From a virus, in the IMG/VR virus record IMGVR_UViG_3300010373_000027, positions 1 through 37,783 of that record: a stretch of 37,783 nt of DNA; one strand, 5' to 3'. The notes beneath the pieces were generated by a model. The model searched no databases and was not told where the DNA came from. It saw nothing but the letters and a program-made list of their open reading frames with translations. The position numbers were made by a program, and so were the translations under genes. Every line of letters begins with the position of its first letter. The stretch's first letter is position 1. Shown here piece by piece: positions 1 to 7,719 of the stretch.

Positions 1-123
1 AACGCCGTTAGTTGCCCAAAGAGCGCCTTGATAGTTTGTAGTCCAGAATTGTTGATAGTCCTGACCATTCCAATGGAGCGCAGTCCAATTGGTTTTTTGT
101 ATATATCCTGCGTAAGTAGCTGT
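1..123. repeat. Terminal direct repeat (copy 1): circular genome junction
   Basis: Identical to 37661-37783 base for base. The minus-strand tail gene reads through the join in frame, so the repeat is the overlap of a circular or circularly permuted molecule of 37,660 bp. It could be an assembler overlap rather than a biological terminal repeat; the sequence alone cannot tell. Confidence 0.95.
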
Positions 124-726
124 AGACGGGTTTTTATAGAAACTTACATCATCGATGGCATAAGGAGATGCAGAACTTATTTGATAAGAGTAAACTGTAT
201 CGAAAGCAAGACAATCCGGATGTCTATTTTTCTCTAGAATAAGATCTTCTAAACCCATTACAGGAAGCGCTGGGTAATAAACAAAAGATCCAGAAACAGC
301 GTTTACACCACCACCAGAAATGGTTATAGCACCAGTTGCATAATCAATTGTTCCTGTTCCAGCAGGAGCACCTGTTAAAACACCATCTTCAGTCGTGTCA
401 GTATAGGTATTTCCTGCCACAGTAATTATTATTGATCCTGGAACTATGGTTGCATTGGGAGAAAGTGTGTTTAAAGAAAAACCTGTAATCAGGTTTCCGG
501 CTCCAGCAACTAAATTAAAAGAAGTAATAGCCCCATAAGTGGAATTGTTTGAATCAAAAAACCTTTGCAATCTTCCTAAAAGAGCAGTACCACGCTTTCT
601 TTTGACTCTTGATCGCCATTGATAGGCATTGATTAAAGTAGGAAAAGAATCATTATCGATGTTGAAAGGTGTTACATCATTTCTAAGACCCTTTCTGATG
701 GGCCCAACAACTAGTTTTTCGCCCAT
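1..726 (-). CDS. Large tail protein, N-terminal 242 codons (continues at 37660)
   Basis: The reading frame opens with ATG at 726 (protein starts MGEKLVVGPIRKGL) and stays open to base 1. Across the circular join it continues without a break into 37660-35366, giving about 1006 aa in all. This part has a basic stretch (RSRVKRKRG) near residue 40 and then beta-rich, Gly/Thr-rich sequence. By position after the head-tail connector genes it is probably a tail hub, tubular or stabilisation protein, comparable in role to P22 gp10 or T7 gp12. Family membership is not certain. An upstream ATG two bases away (starting MNGRK) hits a stop within 16 codons. The truncation is an artefact of where the circle was opened. 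Confidence 0.88.
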   Translation of the reverse strand, partial: MGEKLVVGPIRKGLRNDVTPFNIDNDSFPTLINAYQWRSRVKRKRGTALLGRLQRFFDSNNSTYGAITSFNLVAGAGNLITGFSLNTLSPNATIVPGSIIITVAGNTYTDTTEDGVLTGAPAGTGTIDYATGAITISGGGVNAVSGSFVYYPALPVMGLEDLILEKNRHPDCLAFDTVYSYQISSASPYAIDDVSFYKNPSTATYAGYIQKTNWTALHWNGQDYQQFWTTNYQGALWATNGV

Positions 727-732
727 TCATCC

Positions 733-1317
733 TCAAATTTGTAAAAATAAAACTGTCCAAGTAACTACGGGTTTGCCTAGTCCAGTATCACAAAGATCAC
801 TTGTAAATGTAAGAGTGGGATTAACAAAGGTATAACTTGCCATTCCTCTAGCATTGTTATTAGACATTAAAACTCCCACATCATCATTTGAAAAAACATT
901 TGCCGAAATAGTTATAGTGGCTCGTCTAGTTCCCAATAAAGCTACAGAGCAATTATATGTATTAATAGGAGTAACAGATGGTCCATTTCCATTAATGCTA
1001 AACAAAGCATAAGCTTTACACAGGGATAAAGGATAAATTGTCGCAGAGTTTCTAAAATACAATTGAGATTTAGTAGGAACAGAAATACCAACATCTGAAT
1101 AAACAGTGGAAGCCAATCCCGTTTGAGCACCAGGAACATTATTAGCAGGCAACGTGACTTGTTTATGCCATCCATCTAAGTTACTCTGTTCAAAGGAATA
1201 ATGATCTACATTGATAATCCCGTCAGTGGAGTTAGTGTTAGTCTGCATATTAGGCTGATCAACACTGGGATTGTTTGGACCAGCTGGGATGTTATCGAAA
1301 TAAGTAAATGTAGGCAT
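733..1317 (-). CDS. Putative tail structural protein
   Basis: A 194-aa protein with an N-terminal motif (IPAGPNNPSVDQPNMQTN) followed by DHYSFEQ and DGWHKQV. In many podovirus tail or appendage proteins a similar pattern, N-PS-DQP-M then DH--F then GxHK-V, precedes a beta-sandwich. The rest is beta-rich with no catalytic motif. It sits between the connector-like 383-aa protein and the 1006-aa tail protein, 8 nt after the former, with a purine-rich ribosome site. It is inferred to be a minor tail or tail-associated protein. Confidence 0.7.
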   Translation of the reverse strand: MPTFTYFDNIPAGPNNPSVDQPNMQTNTNSTDGIINVDHYSFEQSNLDGWHKQVTLPANNVPGAQTGLASTVYSDVGISVPTKSQLYFRNSATIYPLSLCKAYALFSINGNGPSVTPINTYNCSVALLGTRRATITISANVFSNDDVGVLMSNNNARGMASYTFVNPTLTFTSDLCDTGLGKPVVTWTVLFLQI

Positions 1318-1325
1318 ATCTCTCC

Positions 1326-2477
1326 TTAAGTACCCGATACGTTAGAGGAAATTCCAGACTGAAAAGGAAATTGACTAAATATTGTAGGCACTCTTGTGGA
1401 TGTAAATTGTCTTTGGCTTCTTTTCCAGACTAAAGTCTCTTGTTCTTTAAATAATGGCTCGTAAGCTTGAAATTGTTCCCAATCTCCCGTATCAGAAAGA
1501 ATCTTTCTAGCAGCCCCTCTAGCAATATATTCACTCATGTAGCCAAAAGGCACAGCTTGTGTAGTTGCTAGAAAAGCTGCAGGCGTCAAATAAGCATCTA
1601 ATTCGACCATATATTGAGTGTTAGGAGGAGGAAGCATAGTAAGGGTATTGTTATTGTAAAGCATTCCACGAGGTATTCCTGGTTGGAAGAAAAGGCATTG
1701 AGCTTGAATTGGTGTATTTGCTGGTGGAACGCTTGGAAAAGTTACATTAGCAACGCCAGTGTTATAATTGACAGTATTTTGCGTTGTGGAATAAGTCCCA
1801 AAAACACTATAGCCAAAAGGATATGAGCCGGCGACCATCAATAAGCCATAAAGTTCACCGCCATTACTTCCCGAAAGAAATACTCCTGAATCATGCACAG
1901 TGACATTGTTTCCATCTGCATCTGTGTATGTAAACCATACAGCTGGATAAAAACTGGTATAAGGTATTGATGTGCTTATAGTTGTTGTAAACTGTGGATC
2001 TTGATTATTTCCTGTAGCAATTATTCCAGCCATATCTAAATGGCCGGGCAAAGCAGGAAAAAAAGGTAAATTTAAGGTAAAAGAGCTTGTAAGCCCATCT
2101 CCAGTTGCAACAGGTGTCAAAGGTTGCGTATAAGTTGGCCATAAAGAGGTAAACTGCCCTCGCTCAGTATAGAAAGGAGTTACTATACCATTAACGAGGA
2201 CAGGGCTCATGAAGCCTTGATAGACAGGATAATAATTAATATTTTGGCTTCCTGGCTCTACCTGGACATCATATAAGGGCATGTTGTATTGATAAATTCC
2301 TGGAATAGTCTGAAACTGATATTTAGTCTTAAGGTCAAATAGCTGCATTCTTGCATCAACATCCATAATCCAAAAGCGGTTGATGTAATCGATAAGAAGG
2401 TTATCGCTGATTTGAGCGTTCGAAGGACTTTTTATAATCCTTCGAACATAAGTCAGAATATCACTTAAGAGATTCAT
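1326..2477 (-). CDS. Putative head-tail adaptor / tail-tube protein
   Basis: A 383-aa protein. The N-terminal helix-rich segment (LLSDILTYVRRIIKSP, then LLIDYINRFW) resembles the start of P22 gp4 or T7 gp11-type adaptor proteins that dock under the portal. A beta-rich insertion follows at about residues 90-300. A helical C-terminus (EYIARGAARKILSDTGDWEQF) holds a pattern often seen in gp4-like proteins. The start codon overlaps the stop of the upstream 195-aa gene (TAATG). Role is inferred from these patterns and from gene order. Confidence 0.7.
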   Translation of the reverse strand: MNLLSDILTYVRRIIKSPSNAQISDNLLIDYINRFWIMDVDARMQLFDLKTKYQFQTIPGIYQYNMPLYDVQVEPGSQNINYYPVYQGFMSPVLVNGIVTPFYTERGQFTSLWPTYTQPLTPVATGDGLTSSFTLNLPFFPALPGHLDMAGIIATGNNQDPQFTTTISTSIPYTSFYPAVWFTYTDADGNNVTVHDSGVFLSGSNGGELYGLLMVAGSYPFGYSVFGTYSTTQNTVNYNTGVANVTFPSVPPANTPIQAQCLFFQPGIPRGMLYNNNTLTMLPPPNTQYMVELDAYLTPAAFLATTQAVPFGYMSEYIARGAARKILSDTGDWEQFQAYEPLFKEQETLVWKRSQRQFTSTRVPTIFSQFPFQSGISSNVSGT

Positions 2478-3064
2478 TAAAAGTTATTTGCTCCCATAAA
2501 TATCGATCTCTGTTTCATCGCAGGATAAGCATCCAAACGTTGAATGGTAGTATCCACCACAATAGCACCTGTGTAACTTCCATGTCCATCAACGTTTGTG
2601 GTCTTATTTTCTGTTTTGAGACGATGGTAATATTTTCTTTTAATTTGTTCTGCAAGATACCTTGGACACCAAACAGGTTTATTTACAGGAACACGCCAAA
2701 ATTCAGCAGGCATACCCGCAAATGGCTTTGTCCATATTTCAATGTCATCGCCAATAACTTCTTTGTTTTCAGCTATAATCTGGACATATTCTTTCATAAA
2801 ATTATAATCATTTCTATAATCTTCATTGAACTTTTCTCTAGAAGAAATAGATTTAGCTGGTTTTAAATAAATATCATTGGATTTAGCAATGTCTGCTTGA
2901 GCCATTTTAGTCTGTGGTTCAGACTCTTTTTTGGGAGCAGCATTCAGTTTGTCAAAAGACATATCTTTTACTTGAGCATCAAAAGCTTCAAATTGTTCTT
3001 GAGCTTTGTCTAGCTCTTTATCTCCAAGAGAAGTTCTTGTTTTTACTTTTCTATCATCTGTCAT
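2477..3064 (-). CDS. Conserved phage protein of unknown function
   Basis: 195 aa. The N-terminal 70 residues are charged and low in hydrophobics, probably disordered or coiled. The C-terminal half is more compact (DIEIWTKPFAGMPAEFWRVPVNKPVWCPRYLAEQI) and looks globular. It lies in the virion operon between two structural proteins and overlaps the adaptor gene start. Similar short proteins in related phages lie next to head-completion genes, but no specific function can be assigned. Confidence 0.7.
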   Translation of the reverse strand: MTDDRKVKTRTSLGDKELDKAQEQFEAFDAQVKDMSFDKLNAAPKKESEPQTKMAQADIAKSNDIYLKPAKSISSREKFNEDYRNDYNFMKEYVQIIAENKEVIGDDIEIWTKPFAGMPAEFWRVPVNKPVWCPRYLAEQIKRKYYHRLKTENKTTNVDGHGSYTGAIVVDTTIQRLDAYPAMKQRSIFMGANNF

Positions 3065-3071
3065 AAAATAC

Positions 3072-3518
3072 CTAAAAAGGTGAAACGTTTATAAAACTTC
3101 CAGGAATATTGATATTAGTATTCCCATTAGTAGTTGGTATATTTATACCAGTTGAGCTTGTATAGCCGCTATTAATATCGCCAATTGCAAGTATCTGAGG
3201 CTGAGTTGTTGCAGCACTCGAGGTAAAAGCATCGACATTTACTGAGCTATTAATATTTACAACAACTTGATTTGCTGCCGGAATAGACAGGACATAACCT
3301 TGTTGTTCGTTAAGCTGTCTACAGCCAAAAGTTGGGGGAATAATTAACCTAATAAGTTGGCCAATCACATAATCATGGTCAACAGTTGTGGTTACTGTAG
3401 TCGTATATCCTAACGTAACCGCAGAAATAAAAAATCTTTGAGGTAAATAATAATTTGCATGGATTGGAACATTTGTGTAAGGGGCAATAGGGCCAACTAT
3501 TGGATAAGGGAATGCCAT
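3072..3518 (-). CDS. Small virion protein with one H-G beta module
   Basis: 148 aa. Contains one copy (about residues 45-105) of a module shared with the 382-aa and 1006-aa virion proteins: a histidine turn (DHDYVIGQLIRL), a central LNEQQGYVLS, then VVVNINSSVNVDAF. The N-terminus is Pro/Tyr-rich (FPYPIVGPIAPYTNVPIHANYYLPQRFF). It follows a terminator-like hairpin that separates it from the capsid genes, so it is probably expressed at a lower level than MCP. Minor structural protein by context. Confidence 0.7.
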   Translation of the reverse strand: MAFPYPIVGPIAPYTNVPIHANYYLPQRFFISAVTLGYTTTVTTTVDHDYVIGQLIRLIIPPTFGCRQLNEQQGYVLSIPAANQVVVNINSSVNVDAFTSSAATTQPQILAIGDINSGYTSSTGINIPTTNGNTNINIPGSFINVSPF

Positions 3519-3524
3519 AATACC

Positions 3525-3560
3525 TAATAATTAAAGGAGGGGATTTTTAGCCCCCCTCCT
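3525..3560 (-). terminator. Rho-independent terminator-like hairpin after the capsid genes
   Basis: On the minus strand an 8-bp GC-rich stem (AGGAGGGG/CCCCTCCT, arms 3535-3542 and 3553-3560) is followed by a T-rich tail (TTTAATTATT). It lies just downstream of the 382-aa gene and upstream of the 148-aa gene. It would partly end the capsid transcript and lower expression of the tail genes. Confidence 0.72.
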
Positions 3561-3601
3561 AAGGATACATCTTATAAGAATTCTTACAAGATTATTTCCG
3601 T

Positions 3602-4750
3602 TTATGGACTAGAAATGTCATGCAAAAAGGCACGCCATTCTATTACATCATTAGCCGCCATAATTTTAGCAGAAGCGTTATTTGTTCCAACTCCTGCGCC
3701 GATTACGAATCCTTGTCTTGTATTGTTTACAAAAGCACCCCTTATTGCCGGTCCATTAATCGTTGAAACACGATTGCTAGATGTCGGAAAAGAAGGAGAA
3801 GGATACAAAGGCGATGTTGCTGTAATCAAATTCCCGCCTGTATTTACATCACCAACAGATAGAACTTGCATGTAAGTCAACCCTGGAAGAGTTGCTGCTG
3901 TCATAGTTCCATTGTTAGAAAATGCTGTATAGGAAGATGAATCGATATTAACAACAAAGGTCCAGTTATCTGTTAACGAAGTCACATAGCCATAGACAGG
4001 AGAGCCTGGAACTAATGTGTTCGGTAAAGAATTTAACTGAACAGGGCCCCAGAAAGAAGGTACACGGAAGGCAACTTCTTGCCCAACTTCAAAGTTGTGA
4101 TACATCGAAGTTGTTACAGTTGTTGTGCTTCCTGTTGTAACAGCTGTTACAACATTATCTTCTGGTACATATAGAAAAGGATATAAAACCTTTTTAACAA
4201 GAGCTCCAGCAGGAGATCCAGTTAAAGCAGTATAATTAGATCCTGTAGTATCCCATTTTACATCGAAATGGTCAGCATCACTGACAGTAACGATTGTAAA
4301 AGGCACACTATTTAATAGCTGCATATTATTAGTAGAAGCTAGAGCTAGTCCTTGCATAATGACAGTATCACCAACACTATAACCGTGTGCAGTGACGTTG
4401 ACACGAGCAGGATTTGCTTTAGTAATACCAATGATCTGCTGTGTTGCACCATATTGTAATAGGGTGCCAGCAGAAAAGGCGCTAATGCCTGGATTTGCAG
4501 CTGTTCCTGTGATTACATCAAATGCGGTAACTGTGCTGTTATTATAGATCTCCAGCATAGTAGGCACGCTTGACGATACAACTAAGGAAGCATCCCAAAA
4601 AGCACGCAATGTTTTGTTTGCGGCTGGAGCTGCTGCAATATTTGTATAGTTGAATAATTCAACGTAATCTGGTTTGAAAGGCAAGTTAACCATCGCTGTT
4701 GAAGCAGAAGCGGTAAAACTTCCTTTTGCCATTCTAGAATATTCAGTCAT
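3602..4750 (-). CDS. Abundant structural protein next to MCP (decoration/stabilising candidate)
   Basis: 382 aa, beginning 1 nt after the MCP stop. It opens with MTEYSRMAKGSFTASASTAM and FKPDYVELFNYTN, a pattern of phage surface-exposed beta proteins. Two copies of the H-G module follow: about residues 118-170 (AHGYSVGDTVIMQG ... FTIVTVSDADHFDV) and about 210-275 (YHNFEVGQEVAFRV ... FVVNIDSSSYTAF). The C-terminus is compact (IEWRAFLHDISSP). Its location between MCP and a terminator suggests high expression as a head decoration or minor capsid protein. This is inference; no family is certain. Confidence 0.72.
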   Translation of the reverse strand: MTEYSRMAKGSFTASASTAMVNLPFKPDYVELFNYTNIAAAPAANKTLRAFWDASLVVSSSVPTMLEIYNNSTVTAFDVITGTAANPGISAFSAGTLLQYGATQQIIGITKANPARVNVTAHGYSVGDTVIMQGLALASTNNMQLLNSVPFTIVTVSDADHFDVKWDTTGSNYTALTGSPAGALVKKVLYPFLYVPEDNVVTAVTTGSTTTVTTSMYHNFEVGQEVAFRVPSFWGPVQLNSLPNTLVPGSPVYGYVTSLTDNWTFVVNIDSSSYTAFSNNGTMTAATLPGLTYMQVLSVGDVNTGGNLITATSPLYPSPSFPTSSNRVSTINGPAIRGAFVNNTRQGFVIGAGVGTNNASAKIMAANDVIEWRAFLHDISSP

Positions 4751-4751
4751 G

Positions 4752-5354
4752 TTACACCCCCAAGCTTGAGTTACGTGTAGCTAACAGATTCCGAACAGCA
4801 GTATCTTGTGTTAACGCTTGCGCTTGAGCAAACTTAACAGCAAGAGTAGCGTTTTGCGCTAGCATGCCAGAATAGTAAGGATCACGATAAATCAACTGCA
4901 TGGAATATCCATCTTGGTTGATATGTGTAACCCCTTGCTTGCCAGTTACGGTGTTGTAATAAACATCAGCACCTTTAGCTGATACACCCCGAGCAACTGG
5001 AGCTTCAGAACTTGTAAGGATACGAATGTTAAATACGCTACCATATTCACTTGGAAGAGCGCTTGCGTTGGTTGGATAGTTCCAAACACTCAAGAAACCG
5101 CTTCCTGTAAGAGCATCGAAATCGGACTGTAGCTCAGTTGAGCTAAGCATAAAATATGCAGAGCGTACTGGGCCAGTTCCGAATCGATCCATGCCTTCGA
5201 TACCGCTCATAAATTTATAAGCGTTATTTGTATCAAGGGTTGTAGCTACTAAGCTGAAATCAGAAACACCCAAGTTTGTTGGGTTGTCACCGTTTGAGCC
5301 GCCAGCTGCATTGATATCAGACGCTGCTGATACAATGTAATCGCGCAAAATTAA
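4752..5354 (-). CDS. Major capsid protein, exon 2
   Basis: C-terminal 200 residues of the MCP, resuming at LILRDYIVSAASDINAAGG after the intron. Family-like features: a shell domain with FMSGIEGMDRFGTGPVRSAYF, IRILTSSEAPVARG, and a C-terminal DGYSMQLIYRDPYYSGMLAQ that fits HK97-fold MCPs of the N4 gp56-like group. The open frame extends upstream to an ATG at 5411, but those first 19 codons are intron sequence. The 3' splice site after G5355 restores the frame as RQAED-LILRD. N4-gp56-like assignment is from the overall pattern, not a database search. Confidence 0.85.
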   Translation of the reverse strand, partial: LILRDYIVSAASDINAAGGSNGDNPTNLGVSDFSLVATTLDTNNAYKFMSGIEGMDRFGTGPVRSAYFMLSSTELQSDFDALTGSGFLSVWNYPTNASALPSEYGSVFNIRILTSSEAPVARGVSAKGADVYYNTVTGKQGVTHINQDGYSMQLIYRDPYYSGMLAQNATLAVKFAQAQALTQDTAVRNLLATRNSSLGV

Positions 5355-5658
5355 CAATCTGTTACTTATCAACCAATTAATTAAAGGCCCCAGCCATGCT
5401 CGCAATGGCATTTTCCTTGTTTCATGACGTCCTACTACGAGAAATCAATCTCTTTAGACGATGGAACCATAATTTATTGGCGTATAGGTCATTTCTGCCT
5501 ATCTCCAAGCCTTTCGTAGCTCGGTTCGGACTGTCGCATCCCTTTCGGGCCTTCTCGCTCAGTCTCTCACGGTCCCTTGTGGGTTCCGCCTTGTCGGCAT
5601 GCCTTTCGGTTTAGCCTTCCAAGTCAATCAGAGAAGGTTTAACGAGGACTTAATCTTA
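5355..5658 (-). ncRNA. Group I intron in the MCP gene (~304 nt)
   Basis: Removing 5355-5658 joins two halves of the capsid protein in frame. P1: exon end CGAGGAU pairs with the internal guide GUCCUCG, leaving the diagnostic U-G pair at the 5' splice site. P10: intron AUUAA, just before the guide, pairs with the 3' exon start UUAAU. P7: GAGAGACUGAGCG and GCGACAGUCCG supply the GACU/AGUC pairing typical of elements R and S. The intron ends in G. The portal intron shares the core and the GTAACAG near the 3' end. It encodes no protein, so it is a minimal ribozyme needing an endonuclease in trans if it is mobile. Confidence 0.9.
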
Positions 5659-6067
5659 ATCCTCGGCTTGACGCATTGCAACAGCTAATCTTTCAGATAC
5701 CCAGGCAAGAACTCCTTCCTGGTCCTGCAAAATTACCTGCTCGTTGATTCTTAAAGCTTTACGCCGCCATCAAGCATGCTGCACAATCATTAATGCAGCC
5801 TGTTCCAAAAAACGCCATTTGTGCATCTATAATATCCCTCTGTGGCACTTGAGCCGCAGGATCAATCCCGCTATTACCCAATTGCACAGTAGGCGGTTGA
5901 AGCGCTCTTGGGCGCATAAACCGCATTGTTGTACCGCCGTTAGCTGGCATGCTAACTTTGTCACAAACCGTGATGTAATTCATGGTTGGAGTTGGTACAT
6001 ACAACATTGCAGGAGCAAGTGATTGCAAAATCATTGGCCCCAAATTGCCAGTTGTAGTAATCGACAT
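5659..6067 (-). CDS. Major capsid protein, exon 1 (carries a +1 frame disruption)
   Basis: N-terminal part of the MCP, start ATG 6067 with a GAGG site 8 nt upstream. Frame A reads MSITTTGNLGPMILQSL ... DIIDAQMAFFGT and then a stop at 5761-5759. The continuation (LRINEQVILQDQEGVLAWVSERL ... RQAED) is in the +1 frame and runs to the 5' splice site at 5659. Leaving out 43 nt (5800-5758) would join FFGT to ALRINEQV in frame and match the spacing I recall for this capsid family around its aromatic-Gly turn and the following D/E-x-V strand. Mature protein would be about 322 aa. As printed, an unbroken MCP cannot be translated. Confidence 0.8.
5758..5800 (-). other. 43-nt out-of-frame insert within MCP exon 1
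   Basis: The segment between FFGT and ALRINEQV adds 14 codons plus one base and brings in stops in both relevant frames (TAA in frame A, TGA in frame B). It contains two 8-bp palindromes on or next to its edge (AGCATGCT and AAAGCTTT). The inverted repeat TGATT/AATCA brackets the sequence from about 5789 to 5745. Exact borders are ambiguous. It may be a translational bypass element, a lesion, or an assembly fault. Confidence 0.55.
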
Positions 6068-6098
6068 TAATAAACCTCATATTGTCGATTAATATTGA

Positions 6099-6200
6099 CG
6101 TGTAGAACCGTGGACGAAAACGTGCTACGTCCGTTCTCTAACACATCTGATTCGGATGCGAACCCGATACGCGAAGCCCATGACGGAGGGCTGCCGAAAC
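6099..6200. other. GC-richer structured leader upstream of the MCP gene
   Basis: This 5' leader of the MCP gene can form three hairpins. The first is a long stem made of AGAAC/GTTCT and GGACG/CGTCC with a 3-nt bulge. The second is a short TCGG/CCGA stem around a GTTCG-containing loop. The third is AGCCC/GGGCT. The composition differs from the AT-rich flanks. I tested for a tRNA cloverleaf and it does not fit. A role in mRNA stability, processing or translation control of the most abundant protein is possible. Confidence 0.45.
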
Positions 6201-6233
6201 TTTATTTAAACAAAAAGGAATTAAATCCGCAAA

Positions 6234-6467
6234 TTAGTATTTATCTTTGTGAGGAGATGTGTAACCGCAAAAAGGACAAAAGTTTACTTTCGTTTTAAAA
6301 CTCCATCCATCTTCATAAGGATCACCTTCTTCAATTGTGAGTATTAAATCTCCTAAATTCCAACCATATTCTTTGCAAACCATATTCAGATCACGGCATT
6401 CATGTTGAATAGGGCTAATGATTTCTTCCCAATTTCCATTGGGAAGCATGGACATTTCTTTTTTCAT
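6234..6467 (-). CDS. Small zinc-ribbon-like protein
   Basis: 77 aa. Has Cys in HECRDLNMVC and a C-terminal knuckle FCPFCGYTSPH that looks like half of a zinc ribbon. ATGA overlap with the end of the scaffold gene indicates translational coupling, so it is made with head proteins. No function can be assigned. Confidence 0.68.
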   Translation of the reverse strand: MKKEMSMLPNGNWEEIISPIQHECRDLNMVCKEYGWNLGDLILTIEEGDPYEDGWSFKTKVNFCPFCGYTSPHKDKY

Positions 6468-7126
6468 ACTCTCAACTTATTCTTAAGCTCCATCATCTTT
6501 TGATAAGCATTCTTTTGTCCAGCAGCACTAAAATCTCCAGACATTCCATAAGGTGAAGGGCTTACACCCGATGGTTGATAATAGGGCGATCTACGGTTAG
6601 CATCGATTTTTTCTTGGATTGAAGGGGCGGTTTGAGCTGGCTTATGCAAACCAAGAGCTTTTATGTTTTTATATACAAGTTTTTGACGTTCAAACCCTTC
6701 TGGCATAGCAAGAATTGTTTCAGCAAGGTCAGGGTCATGAGCTGCAAATTTATCTGCATGTTGAAGAACATCGTAAAAATCTTGATTTTGTTTTAACCAG
6801 TTTTGTTTTCTTTCTTCGGCTAAAGCAGAATGAACAGCATTTTGAATTTCAGATTTGGTTTGCTCCATTGCTTGCTGCCCAAATTGAGACAGTTCTTTTT
6901 TAAGCTTTTTCTTAACCACATATGGTTCATCGTCATCTTCATCGTCGTCTTCTTTGTAAGGCTTGCGGGCTTCTAATTCTCTAGCTTTTTTTTCCGCTTC
7001 TTCTCGAGCTCTTCTTTCCTGTTCTAGTTGTTTTTGGTATCTTGCTTCTAAAGCACGGAAATTTAGTTCCTTATCGGATGGTTGTGCAGCTTGTTGCACA
7101 TTTTCTTGATTAACTGGGGCTGTCAT
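6464..7126 (-). CDS. Putative capsid scaffold protein
   Basis: 220 aa, directly upstream of the MCP, the usual place for a scaffold. N-terminal 25 residues are Gln-rich. A strongly charged coiled-coil segment (about 25-55, KQLEQERRAREEAEKKAREL) and an acidic stretch (EDDDEDDDEP) follow. A helical middle precedes a Pro/Ser/Tyr-rich linker (SPYYQPSGVSPSPYGM), and a basic C-terminal helix (KMMELKNKLRV) would bind coat subunits. The composition and position are typical of podovirus scaffolds; sequences are too divergent for a firmer name. Ribosome site GGAGAA precedes ATG 7126. Confidence 0.78.
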   Translation of the reverse strand: MTAPVNQENVQQAAQPSDKELNFRALEARYQKQLEQERRAREEAEKKARELEARKPYKEDDDEDDDEPYVVKKKLKKELSQFGQQAMEQTKSEIQNAVHSALAEERKQNWLKQNQDFYDVLQHADKFAAHDPDLAETILAMPEGFERQKLVYKNIKALGLHKPAQTAPSIQEKIDANRRSPYYQPSGVSPSPYGMSGDFSAAGQKNAYQKMMELKNKLRV

Positions 7127-7188
7127 CTTGTTTTCTCCTTGACGCTGAGATACGATATAGATTTATCTTAATTAAAAAGGATTTCCTA

Positions 7189-7719
7189 ATGAAAATCAAT
7201 CGTTTAGAAGCACATGATAGACTTTTACACTTTAAAAAAGATCAAGAAGCAAACATTGTGCAAGGATTTAATGACTGTTTATTTAAAAATCCTTTGTCTT
7301 TAGCGCTTCAGGAAAGAAGTGATTATATTTACATTTTTGCGCATCCTAGGACCCATGATGATGGCGTAACAAAGAGAATGTTATTTCAACCAAGGCTAAG
7401 AAAGCCAAGCATGCAAACAAATTCTTATTTAGTTAGAGCTAAGTCACATAGTGATATTGTAGATATTTGCTGGATGCTTCCTCCAAGGGAGATGTGGGAT
7501 ACATATAAAAAGGGAAATGTGACAGAAAATGAAGTCGTTTTATGGAGCATTGATCAATTTTTAAATAATAGAACAATAATGGAAATGGCAGATCCTAAGG
7601 ACTTAACAGAAGAGCAATCAAAAAATATTTACCTAGCAATTGCTAAAGAGATGGATGAAGAAAAAAGAAATAAAGAAATTAAGCAAGGGATTTCGGTGGT
7701 CGCTTCTGTAGTGTCTTAG
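7189..7719 (+). CDS. Unknown protein encoded against the virion operon
   Basis: 176 aa, start at AAGGA-preceded ATG 7189. It is the only plus-strand gene within the minus-strand head cluster, so it has its own control. A TTGACG -35-like box lies upstream near 7133-7139. Sequence: a basic N-terminus, DYIYIFAHPRTHDDGVTKRM, a compact middle (VDICWMLPPREMWDTYKKGN, ENEVVLWSIDQF), and an acidic-basic helical C-terminus. There is no signal peptide or membrane segment, and I recognise no catalytic motif. The isolated, oppositely oriented position fits a moron-type cargo gene. Confidence 0.75.
   Translation: MKINRLEAHDRLLHFKKDQEANIVQGFNDCLFKNPLSLALQERSDYIYIFAHPRTHDDGVTKRMLFQPRLRKPSMQTNSYLVRAKSHSDIVDICWMLPPREMWDTYKKGNVTENEVVLWSIDQFLNNRTIMEMADPKDLTEEQSKNIYLAIAKEMDEEKRNKEIKQGISVVASVVS

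Noticed and set aside
5411-5411. ATG at 5411 as start of a 219-aa capsid protein
   Set aside because: The first 19 codons are the 3' end of the group I intron; the capsid resumes at 5354 after splicing.
5396-5614. Plus-strand open frame over the MCP intron
   Set aside because: Antisense to the intron core; Ser/Leu/Arg-rich with no start signal.
5758-5800. A classical T4 gene 60-type bypass with identical take-off and landing codons
   Set aside because: No identical codon pair at a 43-nt distance was found. ATT-AAT and ATC-AAC pairs give a spacing one residue short. Kept as a hypothesis only.
5758-5806. Reading the MCP disruption as a TGA-to-Trp code change plus a homopolymer slip at T6
   Set aside because: TGA ends other genes here (e.g. 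DnaB and rep), and that frame loses the FFGT turn expected in the capsid family.
6081-6200. tRNA or tmRNA in the GTTCG-containing leader before MCP
   Set aside because: Only a 4-bp stem with an 8-nt loop forms at the GTTCG site and no 7-bp acceptor stem could be paired.
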